A stretch of DNA of 39,265 nucleotides from an uncultured Christensenella sp. (GCA_910583545.1 CAJTXM010000006.1:67759-107023); one strand, 5' to 3'; positions 30,632 to 38,511 are shown, numbered from the stretch's first letter. Made by a program: numbers and translations. The notes: generated from the letters alone by a model not told the origin.

Positions 30632-30800
30632 GAAAAATTAATTCTATTCTGCGAATTAATTTTTCCGTGATTTGGGAGGCTCTGCCTCCCTTTTTGCATT
30701 TTTAAGAGCAAACTTATTATATAAATGCAAAAATTCCCTCCGCTGAGGTTGCAAGCAACAAATTGAGACTTGCCGGCAAAAAGTGCGATTTTTGCCGCAA
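30632..30800. other. Multi-hairpin element B (candidate structured RNA, copy 2)
   Basis: Same series as element A: 12-bp stem with 10-nt loop (30632-30643/30654-30665); linker CGTGATTTG; stem GGGAGGC/GCCTCCC (30674-30690); 11-bp stem TTTTTGCATTT/AAATGCAAAAA (30691-30701/30723-30733) with a 21-nt loop; stem CCTC/GAGG with a CGCT loop (30737-30748); small stem TTGC/GCAA; linker ACAAATTG (30758-30765); outer TTGC/GCAA and inner GGCAAAAA/TTTTTGCC with loop GTGCGA (30770-30800). A strong terminator follows at 30825. Confidence 0.75.
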
Positions 30801-30824
30801 ACATAATTAAAAAATACTAAAATT

Positions 30825-30852
30825 AAACGCCGATTAAATCGGCGTTTTTTTT
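30825..30852. terminator. Terminator between convergent transcripts
   Basis: Arms AAACGCCGAT and ATCGGCGTTT with a 3-nt loop and eight T on the plus strand, serving deoR/element B; it is also A-flanked on the other side. Confidence 0.88.
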
Positions 30853-30862
30853 GTGAACCTTT

Positions 30863-31069
30863 TTAGTCCGACCATTTGTGTTTATCGAGCGTTCTGTCTT
30901 TAATATCGTCGTAAAACTCGAAATACCGTCTTCTTATATCTTCGACGGTCATTTCTTTATCGAGCGGATTTAAAAGCTCTTCTATCTCTTCGGGCGAAAA
31001 GTCCGCAAGGGAAAATTCGCCGTCGTATGCCTGCGCAAGGCGCATTAAATCAAGTTTGGATATACTCAC
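30863..31069 (-). CDS. Small acidic hypothetical protein
   Basis: A 68-residue protein (from GTG at 31069) with LDLMRLAQAYDGEFSLADFSPEEIEELLNPLDKEMTVEDIRRRYFEFYDDIKD, predicted helical and not recognised. The GTG start is chosen because AAAGG lies about 9 nt upstream and it follows the upstream stop codon by only 4 nt; a longer frame would overlap the lipoprotein gene by 38 nt. Probably cotranscribed with that gene. Confidence 0.65.
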   Translation of the reverse strand: MSISKLDLMRLAQAYDGEFSLADFSPEEIEELLNPLDKEMTVEDIRRRYFEFYDDIKDRTLDKHKWSD

Positions 31070-31073
31070 TATA

Positions 31074-32216
31074 TCAACCTTTATTCTTTTTAGCTTCTTC
31101 AAGCATTTCAAGATACTTCGTCATATCGCAGTCCCTGTCGGAATAGCTGTAATAGTATTGCGTAGATGAGTCTGCCGTACCCGAAAAGCCTGAAATTTTG
31201 CCTTTCCATTTTTCGGAAACAGAATACATTCTGAAAAGCCCGTTTTTCCAGATGCGGAAAACTATCGAAAGTCCCGAAGTTTCATTATCGCCAACCCATT
31301 CGCAGTTATCCGAACCGTTTGCCTTTCTCAGCATTTTCAGCGAAGCAGGATCCCTGTTTGCAACGTCTGTATCAACGGATAAAAATACGATATATCCTTC
31401 CAGACCGTTCTCTTCGCTCTCGTCCTTTATGATTATTCCGGACTCAACAATATCTTCGGCAAGGATATTGATATTTGCGCGCATAGTTATATTTTCTTCG
31501 CCTGCAACAGCTTCAATATCTTCCGCAATCTTCTCCGGTTCGATATAGTCGGCCTTTACCATACGGATATCGGGCTCGCCCCAGTCGCTGCCGGTTTCCC
31601 AGTTACAGCCTAATATTTCAACGCCGAAAAGTTCGCTCTTTTCGCCCAGATGAATGTTACTGCCCTCTAAGCGGTAAAGCAAATCGGTTTTGTCGGTTAT
31701 ACGCGTCCTCGCGCTTTCGAAAGCGTCGCGGAACATACTGATAGTGCCTTCTATCTTGCTGACGTATTTGATTGTGTAATGATATCTGTAACCGCAGGTC
31801 TTGTCCGTTTCGTTGATTCTGAGATAATATTCCTGTTTTAATGCTGTAGCCGAACCCGCCGAAATGTCGGTGTCGCCTTCCTGTGTGGCAAAAAAGACGT
31901 ATTGATCGAGCTGACGCTCGTTATAGCAGGCGTAAGCAAACAGCTTCGCCGCGACGTCTTTTCCCGTTTCTATAACTTCGGGATTTTCGTAATCTATCTC
32001 GTTATCTTCGGTAAGATGACTTTCGGCAACCGCAAAATATTCGTCGACAGCTGCCTGAGTGTACTGAGCATACGACGCTTCAAGTGTGGGCGCGACGTCG
32101 TTATCGAGCATAATGTCGCCGTGTTCGACGGAGACCGACTCGGCACAGCCGGCTATAAAGCACGCGGAAAGAAACGCCGACGCGGCAACTGCGGTTATAC
32201 CAATGAATTTTTTCAT
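31074..32216 (-). CDS. Lipoprotein, unknown function
   Basis: A 380-residue exported lipoprotein. The signal MKKFIGITAVAASAFLSACF ends at the lipobox IAGC. The mature part is acidic with mixed alpha/beta character and no recognised domain; RLEGSNIHLGEKSELFGVEILGCNWETGSDWG and the later FRIWKNGLFRMYSVSEKWKG look like beta strands. The ATG at 32216 is the natural signal-peptide start. TATAAT ends 9 nt before it, giving a leader of only about 3 nt. The next gene follows 4 nt after its stop. Confidence 0.8.
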   Translation of the reverse strand: MKKFIGITAVAASAFLSACFIAGCAESVSVEHGDIMLDNDVAPTLEASYAQYTQAAVDEYFAVAESHLTEDNEIDYENPEVIETGKDVAAKLFAYACYNERQLDQYVFFATQEGDTDISAGSATALKQEYYLRINETDKTCGYRYHYTIKYVSKIEGTISMFRDAFESARTRITDKTDLLYRLEGSNIHLGEKSELFGVEILGCNWETGSDWGEPDIRMVKADYIEPEKIAEDIEAVAGEENITMRANINILAEDIVESGIIIKDESEENGLEGYIVFLSVDTDVANRDPASLKMLRKANGSDNCEWVGDNETSGLSIVFRIWKNGLFRMYSVSEKWKGKISGFSGTADSSTQYYYSYSDRDCDMTKYLEMLEEAKKNKG

Positions 32217-32225
32217 AGCCCTTTT

Positions 32226-32254
32226 ATTATACACTCTGCCTTTTGATTTAGCAA
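32226..32254 (-). promoter_or_regulatory. Promoter of the lipoprotein gene, near-leaderless
   Basis: Minus-strand TTGCTA (32254-32249), 17-nt spacer and TATAAT (32231-32226). Nine bases separate the -10 box from the ATG at 32216. Confidence 0.6.
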
Positions 32255-32294
32255 GTATATTTGCCAAATTGTAACAATTTTTTATTACAATTGA

Positions 32295-32322
32295 AAAAGA
32301 CGCATTAAAAAATGCGTCTTTT
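32295..32322 (-). terminator. Intrinsic terminator of the GNAT gene
   Basis: Arms AAAAGACGCATT and AATGCGTCTTTT around four A/T, ending in a T tract on the minus strand. Confidence 0.85.
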
Positions 32323-32324
32323 GA

Positions 32325-32891
32325 TTAAGTTTCGTAGTTATTGAGGTATTTTATCAACAGAATACTGTCCTGATAAGCGCCCTTTATGTTTTTAAAAGCT
32401 CTCGGGAAACGGCACATTGCCTTGAACCCGTATTCGGTGCAGAGGATGAACGCAGGCGTATTGCTCTCCAAAACAGTCGTTTCAAACTGTTCGTAAGCTA
32501 CCTTGCCGGCAAAGTCAAACGCAAGCTTCATCAGCGACGAACCCAAGCCGATTTTGCGGAATTCGGGAGCGATGGCGATGGAAAGTGCGGCGCGGTGGCT
32601 TTCCTTTTCCTTGTCGGAAACTCTTGAAACCGAGCAGGCGGCAATCAGCTTTTTTTCGGAATAGACTCCTAACAGAATCTGCCTTTTTGCTTTTGCAAAT
32701 TCCTTTATTTCCTTGCGCACCCTGCGCCTTTTCATTTCTTCGACTTCGTTAGGGTTCAACTCTAACATATCATTCTTGTCGTAGACTTCTTTCATAAATT
32801 TGAGATACTTGCCGGTTTCACCTACGGTAACGGTGTGCATCTCAACTTTTGTTCCGTTTTTGAGAGTCAACTCTCTTCCCTGCATTCTCAT
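32325..32891 (-). CDS. GNAT family N-acetyltransferase
   Basis: A 188-residue acetyltransferase. The acetyl-CoA fold is visible from RQILLGVYSEKKLIAACSVSRV through HRAALSIAIAPEFRKIGLGSSLMKLAFDFA (pyrophosphate-binding motif near residues 105-120, with RKIGLGSSL in place of RxxGxG/A), then TTVLESNTPAFILCTEYGFKAMCRFPRAFK. The substrate is unknown. It begins MRMQGREL; TATAAT ends 6 nt before the first ATG, and there is no Shine-Dalgarno, so the mRNA is predicted leaderless. Confidence 0.88.
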   Translation of the reverse strand: MRMQGRELTLKNGTKVEMHTVTVGETGKYLKFMKEVYDKNDMLELNPNEVEEMKRRRVRKEIKEFAKAKRQILLGVYSEKKLIAACSVSRVSDKEKESHRAALSIAIAPEFRKIGLGSSLMKLAFDFAGKVAYEQFETTVLESNTPAFILCTEYGFKAMCRFPRAFKNIKGAYQDSILLIKYLNNYET

Positions 32892-32897
32892 ACGACG

Positions 32898-32926
32898 ATT
32901 ATAACATATAAAAAAATCAAATGCAA
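32898..32926 (-). promoter_or_regulatory. GNAT promoter producing a leaderless mRNA
   Basis: Minus-strand TTGCAT (32926-32921), 17-nt spacer and TATAAT (32903-32898); six bases (CGTCGT) separate it from the ATG at 32891. Confidence 0.6.
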
Positions 32927-32941
32927 TTATTTTTAAAATAA

Positions 32942-32970
32942 TTGACGAAATTGATTTGGTGTTATATGAT
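32942..32970 (+). promoter_or_regulatory. Promoter of the YcxB-like gene
   Basis: TTGACG (32942-32947), 17-nt spacer and TATGAT (32965-32970), followed by a GAGG ribosome binding site near 32981. Confidence 0.65.
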
Positions 32971-32992
32971 ATAAATAAAAGAGGTCAATTAT

Positions 32993-33541
32993 ATGATTGA
33001 GTTTAGGGGAAAATTTGACGAAAGCGTAACCAACAATCTCAACAACAGAGTTTTAAAAAAATTTTGGTGGGTGTTTGCACTGGTCAGCGTGCTGCTTATA
33101 TTTTTAGGTACGGTTACGTTACTGATAGCCATCGACGAGGGCGAAGACCTGTTCAACGGTATTTATCTTATCAGTTTCGGCGTACTTTTCTTCCCGCTCG
33201 TATTTCTCTTAACCAAAATAGTTCAGAAATTCGTCAATAAATCTATGTCGATAATGAGTTCCGACACGAGCGAAACTTTTCAGTTTTACCCCGACAGACT
33301 TATAATAACGCAGAAAAAGCAGGCGTACGGTGCGGAAGAAAGCGAATACGAATCCACAACCAGCGCGACGTACGCATATCTCTATTCGGCGGAAGAAACT
33401 TGCGACAGATATTTTTTAAGGATATCGAGAATGCAGTCGCACGTAGTCAATAAGAAAGATCTGACCGAGGGAACAATTGAAGAGCTGAATGAAATTCTTG
33501 CAAAAAATTTAGGTCCGAAATTCAAGAGAAAGAAAAAATAA
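32993..33541 (+). CDS. YcxB-like membrane protein
   Basis: A 182-residue protein with two membrane helices (residues about 27-48 and 56-80) followed by a soluble beta-rich domain (FQFYPDRLIITQKK, YLYSAEETCDRYFLRISRMQSHVVNKKDLTEG). The domain resembles the YcxB-like C-terminal family found in many Bacillota. Function of the family is not known. It is a single gene between its own promoter and a terminator. Confidence 0.78.
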   Translation: MIEFRGKFDESVTNNLNNRVLKKFWWVFALVSVLLIFLGTVTLLIAIDEGEDLFNGIYLISFGVLFFPLVFLLTKIVQKFVNKSMSIMSSDTSETFQFYPDRLIITQKKQAYGAEESEYESTTSATYAYLYSAEETCDRYFLRISRMQSHVVNKKDLTEGTIEELNEILAKNLGPKFKRKKK

Positions 33542-33546
33542 GCTAT

Positions 33547-33578
33547 AAAAAAGACCGCTTTAAAAAGCGGTCTTTTTT
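33547..33578. terminator. Bidirectional terminator between YcxB-like and kinase genes
   Basis: Perfect 14-bp arms AAAAAAGACCGCTT and AAGCGGTCTTTTTT with a 4-nt loop. Confidence 0.88.
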
Positions 33579-33591
33579 GATATTCTGAGTT

Positions 33592-34491
33592 TTAATCCGT
33601 TTCGGCGGACGGCAGGCTGACTGTTACCGTAAGTATTTTATCAGCGTATTCCGCACTGATTTCACCGCCTGATTTTTCCGCCAGAACCCTTGAAATTGAT
33701 AATCCGAGTCCCGTTGATTCTCTTGCGTTTTCAACGGTATAAAACCTGTCGAACAGTCTGTGAACCTGAACTTCCGTAAGTTTTGTCGCGGTATTCGAAA
33801 AGGAAATTTCGCATTCTTTTGTAAGCGTTATACTCAAATCACCGTCGCTGTACTTTATAGCGTTACCCAAAAGATTTGAAAAAATCCGAGTGAGCGCGAC
33901 GCGGTTGACGACGCGGTATACGGGTATTTCGGGCATAATTATCTGCGGCGTTATACCTGCCTTAACCAACGACGAATAGTGCGCGGCGATACATTCTTCG
34001 AGAACTGCGTTCACGCATAACCGTTCTTTGGGCGAATCGTAATCGGGCGAAGTTACGACCGAGTAGCGGAAAAGTTCCTCCGCGAGCTGTTTCAGAGTTT
34101 CTATACGGTTTACGATAATGCGCGTATAACGTTTTGCGTCGGCGCTCATCTTCTCCTTTTCAAGCAGTTCGAGATATCCGATTATAGCCGTAAGCGGAGT
34201 GCGCAGGTCGTGTGAAACGTTTGCAACGGCATTTTTCAGTTCCAGATCGCCGTGTTCGTATTTGAGGCGCAGACTGCGCAATTCTTTCAGCCTCAGATTA
34301 AGGTTTGCGGCAAGACGGCGGACGGATTTATCTCTGCCGTCAATGGTAATCAAACCGTTCGTATCGCCGTTCAGAATTTCATAAAATTCGGCGTCGATAG
34401 ATGCGATATCTTTTTTAATCAGATAAATTTTCACGGCAAGAACCGAAGAAGCTATAAAAATCAATACACAGATTACCGACAGCCAAATCAA
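33592..34491 (-). CDS. Sensor histidine kinase
   Basis: A 299-residue kinase with one N-terminal membrane helix (residues 1-23), no extracellular sensor domain, a dimerisation box with phosphoacceptor H94 in NVSHDLRTPLTAIIGYL, an N box NLLGNAIKYSD near 210 and a G box STGLGLSIS near 266. The likely start is TTG at 34491, with GGCGGA about 8 nt upstream. It is the last gene of the response regulator / ABC transporter cluster and presumably phosphorylates the regulator at 36287. The signal may come through the ABC transporter, as in peptide-sensing modules, but this is inference. Confidence 0.9.
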   Translation of the reverse strand: MIWLSVICVLIFIASSVLAVKIYLIKKDIASIDAEFYEILNGDTNGLITIDGRDKSVRRLAANLNLRLKELRSLRLKYEHGDLELKNAVANVSHDLRTPLTAIIGYLELLEKEKMSADAKRYTRIIVNRIETLKQLAEELFRYSVVTSPDYDSPKERLCVNAVLEECIAAHYSSLVKAGITPQIIMPEIPVYRVVNRVALTRIFSNLLGNAIKYSDGDLSITLTKECEISFSNTATKLTEVQVHRLFDRFYTVENARESTGLGLSISRVLAEKSGGEISAEYADKILTVTVSLPSAETD

Positions 34492-34504
34492 AATTATTTT
34501 CCGC

Positions 34505-35290
34505 CTATTTTATATTTTTTCCGTTGAATATAAGCGTACCTGTTACCGCACATATGATAAAAATCACAACCGAGTAAACGGACATAACCCATAACGGACT
34601 TGCAAGAGCCGTAATAAACTGAACCGACTGGCCTGCAAGGGAAGCGTTACTGAAAAATACCAGAATAGCTCTTTTAATTCCCGTCGGATAATGGGGGTTG
34701 GCTACATACTCCATTCCCTCCGCACCCTGCACAGCGTGGTACTGCGGCTGCATAAGATATGCACTTAAGACTAATCCTGCGATTATAAGCGTAAAGACAA
34801 GCACGATATTTATGGCGGTTGCGCCGGCTTTGTTTGAATAAACCGTACTTATCATCGTAAACAGCGAACAGAACGCAAGCAATGTAACGAAGCCTGCGAC
34901 TAAAATCCGGACGGTTTCCGCATCAGGCAAACCGAGACACGGCAAACCGACTGTCAGTACGGGAACCATAAATGAAACGAACATAGCCGTTACACAAGCG
35001 ATAGCGGTTATCAGGTTTGCAAAATAAACCGCATACCTCGAATGACCTATAATAAGTTTATTGCGTATCGTTCCGTCGCTGTATTCCGTGCCGAAAAACG
35101 TACTTATGAATACTGCGGCCGCCGCTTCGATGGGAACGGCGAATAAACGGAATGCGCTGTCGACGCCGCCTTTATTTGAAATCTGATTTATTACCGTAAA
35201 CAGCGCAAAAACGGCACAGACCGCGCAAAGGCAGTAGAAAAGTTTGTTCTTTTTAATGCGTGCAAAATTTGCAATTAAGAGTTTACTCAC
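34505..35290 (-). CDS. ABC-2 type transporter permease
   Basis: A 261-residue membrane protein with about six helices. The region FISTFFGTEYSDGTIRNKLIIGHSRYAVYFANLI is the cytoplasmic motif typical of ABC-2 permeases linked to lantibiotic-immunity-like exporters. The GTG start overlaps the ATPase gene by 8 nt, with GGAGG about 8 nt upstream. The substrate is unknown. Confidence 0.88.
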   Translation of the reverse strand: MSKLLIANFARIKKNKLFYCLCAVCAVFALFTVINQISNKGGVDSAFRLFAVPIEAAAAVFISTFFGTEYSDGTIRNKLIIGHSRYAVYFANLITAIACVTAMFVSFMVPVLTVGLPCLGLPDAETVRILVAGFVTLLAFCSLFTMISTVYSNKAGATAINIVLVFTLIIAGLVLSAYLMQPQYHAVQGAEGMEYVANPHYPTGIKRAILVFFSNASLAGQSVQFITALASPLWVMSVYSVVIFIICAVTGTLIFNGKNIK

Positions 35291-36197
35291 CTGATTTACC
35301 TCCTACGAGATTAATGTAGAAAGCTTCGAGGCTCTCGTTGCGTTCGCATATTGAACGTACGCTGCAATTATTTTTGTACAGCTCCAACGCCAGTTCGGTA
35401 ACGTTCACTTCGCCGAAAATTTCAGCTTCCGTATCGGATATAACAGCGTATTCCAAGCCGAATCGGTCAAGCGTACGGCTCAGCGTTTTAGTATCCGATA
35501 CCGAAATTTCTATGCGCTTTCGGCAGGCCCGTTCAAGATCTTCGGCGCTCAGCTCTCTGACGATTTTTCCGCCGTCTATGAACCCGAAATGAGTTGCAAT
35601 TTTGGAAAGCTCGTCTAAAATATGGCTTGAAATAAGCACGGTGATTCCGCGTTCACGGTTCAATTTTAAAATCAGCTCGCGCATCTCCACTATACCCTGC
35701 GGATCCAGACCGTTAATAGGCTCGTCCAAGATAAGAAAATCGGGGTTTCCTGCAAGCGCAACCGCAATTCCGAGCCGTTGCCGCATCCCCAGAGAAAAGT
35801 TTTTAGCTTTCTTTTTGCCCGTATTTTCAAGCCCCACCGTTTGCAGAATATCGGTTATTCCGTCAAAGTAAGGCATACCAAGAATGCGGTACTGCTCCTT
35901 CAAATTATCCTCCGCGGTCATTTCGAGATAGACCGACGGTGTTTCAACAACCGCACCCATTCTGCGACGCGCTTTCTCAAACTGCTTTTCGCCGTTCTTA
36001 GCGCCGTAGAGTTCAATCTCGCCGTCGGTGGGTTTCTGTAAACCGCAGATAAGGCGGATCAGCGTCGTTTTACCGGAACCGTTTTTGCCGACTAAGCCGT
36101 AAATACTGCTCTTCGGAACGTTCATCGAAAGTCCGTTTAACGCTTTGTAGTTGCCGTATTCTTTTTTTACTGCATTTGTTCGTAATACATATTCCAT
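35283..36197 (-). CDS. ABC transporter ATP-binding protein
   Basis: A 304-residue ATPase. Walker A GKNGSGKT is at residues 37-44, the signature is FSLGMRQRLGIA, and Walker B is FLILDEPINGLDP. A C-terminal extension of about 90 residues (KRIEISVSDTKTLSRTLDRFGL) is typical of drug- and bacteriocin-export ATPases. GGGAGG precedes the ATG. First gene of the ATPase-permease-kinase unit, transcribed from a promoter with four direct TTTAC repeats (36244-36284). Confidence 0.93.
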   Translation of the reverse strand: MEYVLRTNAVKKEYGNYKALNGLSMNVPKSSIYGLVGKNGSGKTTLIRLICGLQKPTDGEIELYGAKNGEKQFEKARRRMGAVVETPSVYLEMTAEDNLKEQYRILGMPYFDGITDILQTVGLENTGKKKAKNFSLGMRQRLGIAVALAGNPDFLILDEPINGLDPQGIVEMRELILKLNRERGITVLISSHILDELSKIATHFGFIDGGKIVRELSAEDLERACRKRIEISVSDTKTLSRTLDRFGLEYAVISDTEAEIFGEVNVTELALELYKNNCSVRSICERNESLEAFYINLVGGKSGE

Positions 36198-36243
36198 AAT
36201 ATATTTACCTCCCGTATTTGATAATTTGATTTTAACACGGAAA

Positions 36244-36284
36244 GGTAAAGAAATCGGTTAAAAAACGGTAAAGAAAAAGTAAAG
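36244..36284 (-). promoter_or_regulatory. Four direct repeats upstream of the ABC genes: response-regulator operator
   Basis: On the minus strand CTTTAC (36284-36279), CTTTACC (36273-36267), TTTAACC (36262-36256) and CTTTACC (36250-36244) repeat every 11-12 bp, the spacing bound by OmpR-family regulators. A -10-like TAAAAT follows a few bases downstream without a good -35 box, as expected for an activated promoter. Confidence 0.6.
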
Positions 36285-36286
36285 AT

Positions 36287-36958
36287 TTACGCGCTTTTGA
36301 GTTTGTAGCCTATGCCCCAAACGGATTCTATATAATCCCTGTCCGAAACGCTTTTCAGCTTTTTGCGCAGATTCCCGACGTGAATTTTCAACGAATTCTC
36401 AGTACAGTCGGGAGTATCATCCGCAATGCGTTCAAGCAATTCCGATTTTGTAGTCACGCGCGTACTGTTTTTAATGAGTATTTTCAAAATAGCGTATTCG
36501 GTTTTCGTCAGGCGTATTTCTTTGCCGTAAACGTATGCGGTGAGAGATATCAAATCTAAAGCGATGCCGTCAAATTCCAACGTATTTTCGGTATGAGTAT
36601 AGTTTTTATTACGAAGCTGAACCGAAATCCGCGCAAGAAGCTCTTTCGTGTCGAAGGGCTTGGTTATGTAATCCGCCGCTCCGCCTAAAAGTACGCCGAC
36701 TTTATCGTCAACATCGATTTTTGCACTGACTACTATTACGGGGATATCTTTAATTTGTTTCAGCACTTCCTCTCCGCTGAGCCCCGGAAGCATCAGATCG
36801 AGGAGTATTATATCCGGCTTATTTTTTGAAAGAAACATCACTGCTTCCGTCCCAGAATACGCGCGGAAAACTTTATAACCTTTCTTTAAAAGAACTTCTT
36901 CAAGCATACTGCCTATATATTGATCGTCATCGATAATAAGAATTTCTTTCAAACCCAC
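36287..36958 (-). CDS. OmpR-family response regulator
   Basis: A 223-residue regulator. The receiver domain has the acidic pair in LIIDDDQ and the phosphoacceptor D54 in DIILLDLMLPG, with VVVSAK and a K in ADYITKPF. The C-terminal winged-helix trans_reg domain has RLTKTEYAILKIL and DCTENSLKIHVGNLRKKL. The bounds use GTG at 36958; TTG at 36952 is also likely because GGAGAG then sits 9 nt upstream. Presumably paired with the kinase at 33592 and acting on the repeats just downstream. Confidence 0.92.
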   Translation of the reverse strand: MGLKEILIIDDDQYIGSMLEEVLLKKGYKVFRAYSGTEAVMFLSKNKPDIILLDLMLPGLSGEEVLKQIKDIPVIVVSAKIDVDDKVGVLLGGAADYITKPFDTKELLARISVQLRNKNYTHTENTLEFDGIALDLISLTAYVYGKEIRLTKTEYAILKILIKNSTRVTTKSELLERIADDTPDCTENSLKIHVGNLRKKLKSVSDRDYIESVWGIGYKLKSA

Positions 36959-37006
36959 GTCTCTCCATTATAAAAAAACATACCGCCGACGATTGCCGAC
37001 AGCAAA

Positions 37007-37035
37007 ATTATACTATCAATTCTGTTTTCAGTCAA
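37007..37035 (-). promoter_or_regulatory. Promoter of the response regulator gene
   Basis: Minus-strand TTGACT (37035-37030), 17-nt spacer and TATAAT (37012-37007). Confidence 0.65.
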
Positions 37036-37055
37036 CAATTAGCTCAATAATTTTA

Positions 37056-37196
37056 TCACCGTAAAGCGTAATCGCCAATTCTCGTCATCCGTTGCTGTAA
37101 AGTAACCGAAGTCAAAGCACTGCAACACGAAATTTCCATATTGCCTATACCCGTTATTCCGTCGTGAATAATTACGGAACCTGAAACGATTGACGA
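37056..37196 (-). pseudogene. Remnant of a BspA-like leucine-rich-repeat gene
   Basis: In one minus-strand frame the sequence reads GSVIIHDGITGIGNMEI, then CCSALTSVTLQQRMTRIGDYALR, then a stop (37056-37058). The order (xx-I-xx-G-I-T-x-I-G ... C-S-A-L-T-S-V-T-L ... V/M-T-x-I-G-D-Y-A) is that of the LRR_5 / BspA repeat. Only about 46 codons are present, with no start signal or signal peptide, so this is probably a decayed fragment of a surface protein gene. It lies directly after the terminator of the Bax-inhibitor gene. Confidence 0.65.
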
Positions 37197-37198
37197 GA

Positions 37199-37229
37199 AA
37201 TAACCCCGACCGATACGGTCGGGGTTATT
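37199..37229 (-). terminator. Intrinsic terminator of the Bax-inhibitor-1 gene
   Basis: Arms AATAACCCCGACCG and CGGTCGGGGTTATT (14 bp, 3-nt loop), then a moderately T-rich tract on the minus strand. Confidence 0.8.
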
Positions 37230-37243
37230 CATTAAAATGCAGA

Positions 37244-38026
37244 TTAATCTTTTTTCGCAATCAACGCGATTTTCGCAAGGAGTTCAAGTATTTCGAGATA
37301 AAGCCAGATAAGCGTAGTTACGAGCGAGAACGCCGCAAGCCACTCGTATTTTTTATCCGCATTGTATTCGACAAGGCGCTTCATATTGTTAAGATCAACC
37401 AAAATCATAAACGAAGCCCAGAGTATCATTACCGCGCTTATGGCAAGCTGAACCCAGATATTGCTCATAACCGCTTCGAACGCGGGCACGAACAGCGATA
37501 AAATGTAGCCCAGACCTTCCAAAAGAATAATGCTGATAAAGGAAATGAGCACAAATTTTACGAAATTACCCGAAAGCTTCTGACCAAGCAAATTGAATAC
37601 CAAAAGCGAAACCAGAAAAACAATGCAAGTTCCTATGAACGCCATAATTGCAATTCCGGGCAAAAGCAGATCGAAAAGTGCGGAAATAACTCCCATTACA
37701 AGTCCTTCGAGCACGCAGTAAATTATGCCTAAAACGCCTGCCGTTTTAGGAAAAAACATAATTACGAACGAAATTATTATAAGAGGAATCGCCGAAAATG
37801 CAAGTATCATTATAAGCGTAAACAACGCATCCTCGTTATCAGTGCTTATAAAATAGTTGAGTAACACTGCGCTCAATATCGCCGAAATTATCGTTACCGC
37901 GCATAAAACGACCGACTTCCACGCCATTCCCTTCATTGAAACTATCGCGCTGTCTTCCGCTGTATATTTTCCGTTTTCACTGCCTTTGACGACGCGTCTT
38001 AAATTAGGATTACCGTTTAATGTCAT
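37244..38026 (-). CDS. Bax inhibitor-1 / YccA family membrane protein
   Basis: A 260-residue protein with seven hydrophobic helices after a polar N-terminus (MTLNGNPNLRR). The pattern VLGIIYCVLEGLVMGVISALFD and MILVDLNNMKRLVEYNADKKYEWLAAFSLVTTLIWLYLEILELL matches the BI-1/YccA family, including the acidic residues near the end involved in proton/Ca regulation in family members. GGAGG lies 8 nt before the ATG. Its role in bacteria is poorly known. Single-gene transcript. Confidence 0.88.
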   Translation of the reverse strand: MTLNGNPNLRRVVKGSENGKYTAEDSAIVSMKGMAWKSVVLCAVTIISAILSAVLLNYFISTDNEDALFTLIMILAFSAIPLIIISFVIMFFPKTAGVLGIIYCVLEGLVMGVISALFDLLLPGIAIMAFIGTCIVFLVSLLVFNLLGQKLSGNFVKFVLISFISIILLEGLGYILSLFVPAFEAVMSNIWVQLAISAVMILWASFMILVDLNNMKRLVEYNADKKYEWLAAFSLVTTLIWLYLEILELLAKIALIAKKD

Positions 38027-38090
38027 TATTACACCTCCGTTTATAGGTATTTATATTATATCATATTAATGAAAAAAAATCAAATATTTT

Positions 38091-38294
38091 CTATTCGGAA
38101 ATTCCTAAAAGATAATCGGCGGTAACGTTGAAACACTGAGCGAGTTTTTTAACGTAACTTGCCTTCGGCTCATTAACTTCGTTTTCCCAAAAAGATATAA
38201 CGGCATTAGTAACCCCCATCATTTTGGCTAATTCAGGCTGAGTAAAACCTCGCTCTATTCTAAGTTCTTTAATTCTTTTTCCTAAGTCTTTCAT
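38091..38294 (-). CDS. XRE-family HTH regulator (second of tandem pair)
   Basis: A 67-residue single-domain regulator: LGKRIKELRIERGFTQPELAKMMGVTNAVISFWENEVNEPKASYVKKLAQCFNVTADYLLGISE. It lies 13 nt after the stop of the paralogue at 38308-38511 and shares its length and C-terminal NVTADYLLGISE, so a tandem duplication with divergence of the recognition helix is likely. The different recognition helix suggests a different target. Confidence 0.88.
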   Translation of the reverse strand: MKDLGKRIKELRIERGFTQPELAKMMGVTNAVISFWENEVNEPKASYVKKLAQCFNVTADYLLGISE

Positions 38295-38307
38295 ATTTAA
38301 AATATTC

Positions 38308-38511
38308 CTATTCTGAAATACCTAAAAGATAATCAGTTGTAACATTAAAAAACTTAGATATCTTTTCCAAAGTTTCAAAATCAGGTTGACGAAATCCTGT
38401 TTCCCAACTACTTATACTTCTTTGGCTTACTTCTAACTTTTCAGCAAGTTCTTTTTGCGATAAATTGTGATAAACTCTTAACTCTTTAAGTTTTTCTTTA
38501 AATAGTATCAT
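38308..38511 (-). CDS. XRE-family HTH regulator (first of tandem pair)
   Basis: A 67-residue single-domain regulator: LKELRVYHNLSQKELAEKLEVSQRSISSWETGFRQPDFETLEKISKFFNVTTDYLLGISE. TATAAT ends 6 nt before its ATG and there is no Shine-Dalgarno, so the mRNA is predicted leaderless. Divergent from the DUF6809-type gene, whose promoter spacer is a perfect dyad that this protein or its paralogue may bind. Confidence 0.88.
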   Translation of the reverse strand: MILFKEKLKELRVYHNLSQKELAEKLEVSQRSISSWETGFRQPDFETLEKISKFFNVTTDYLLGISE

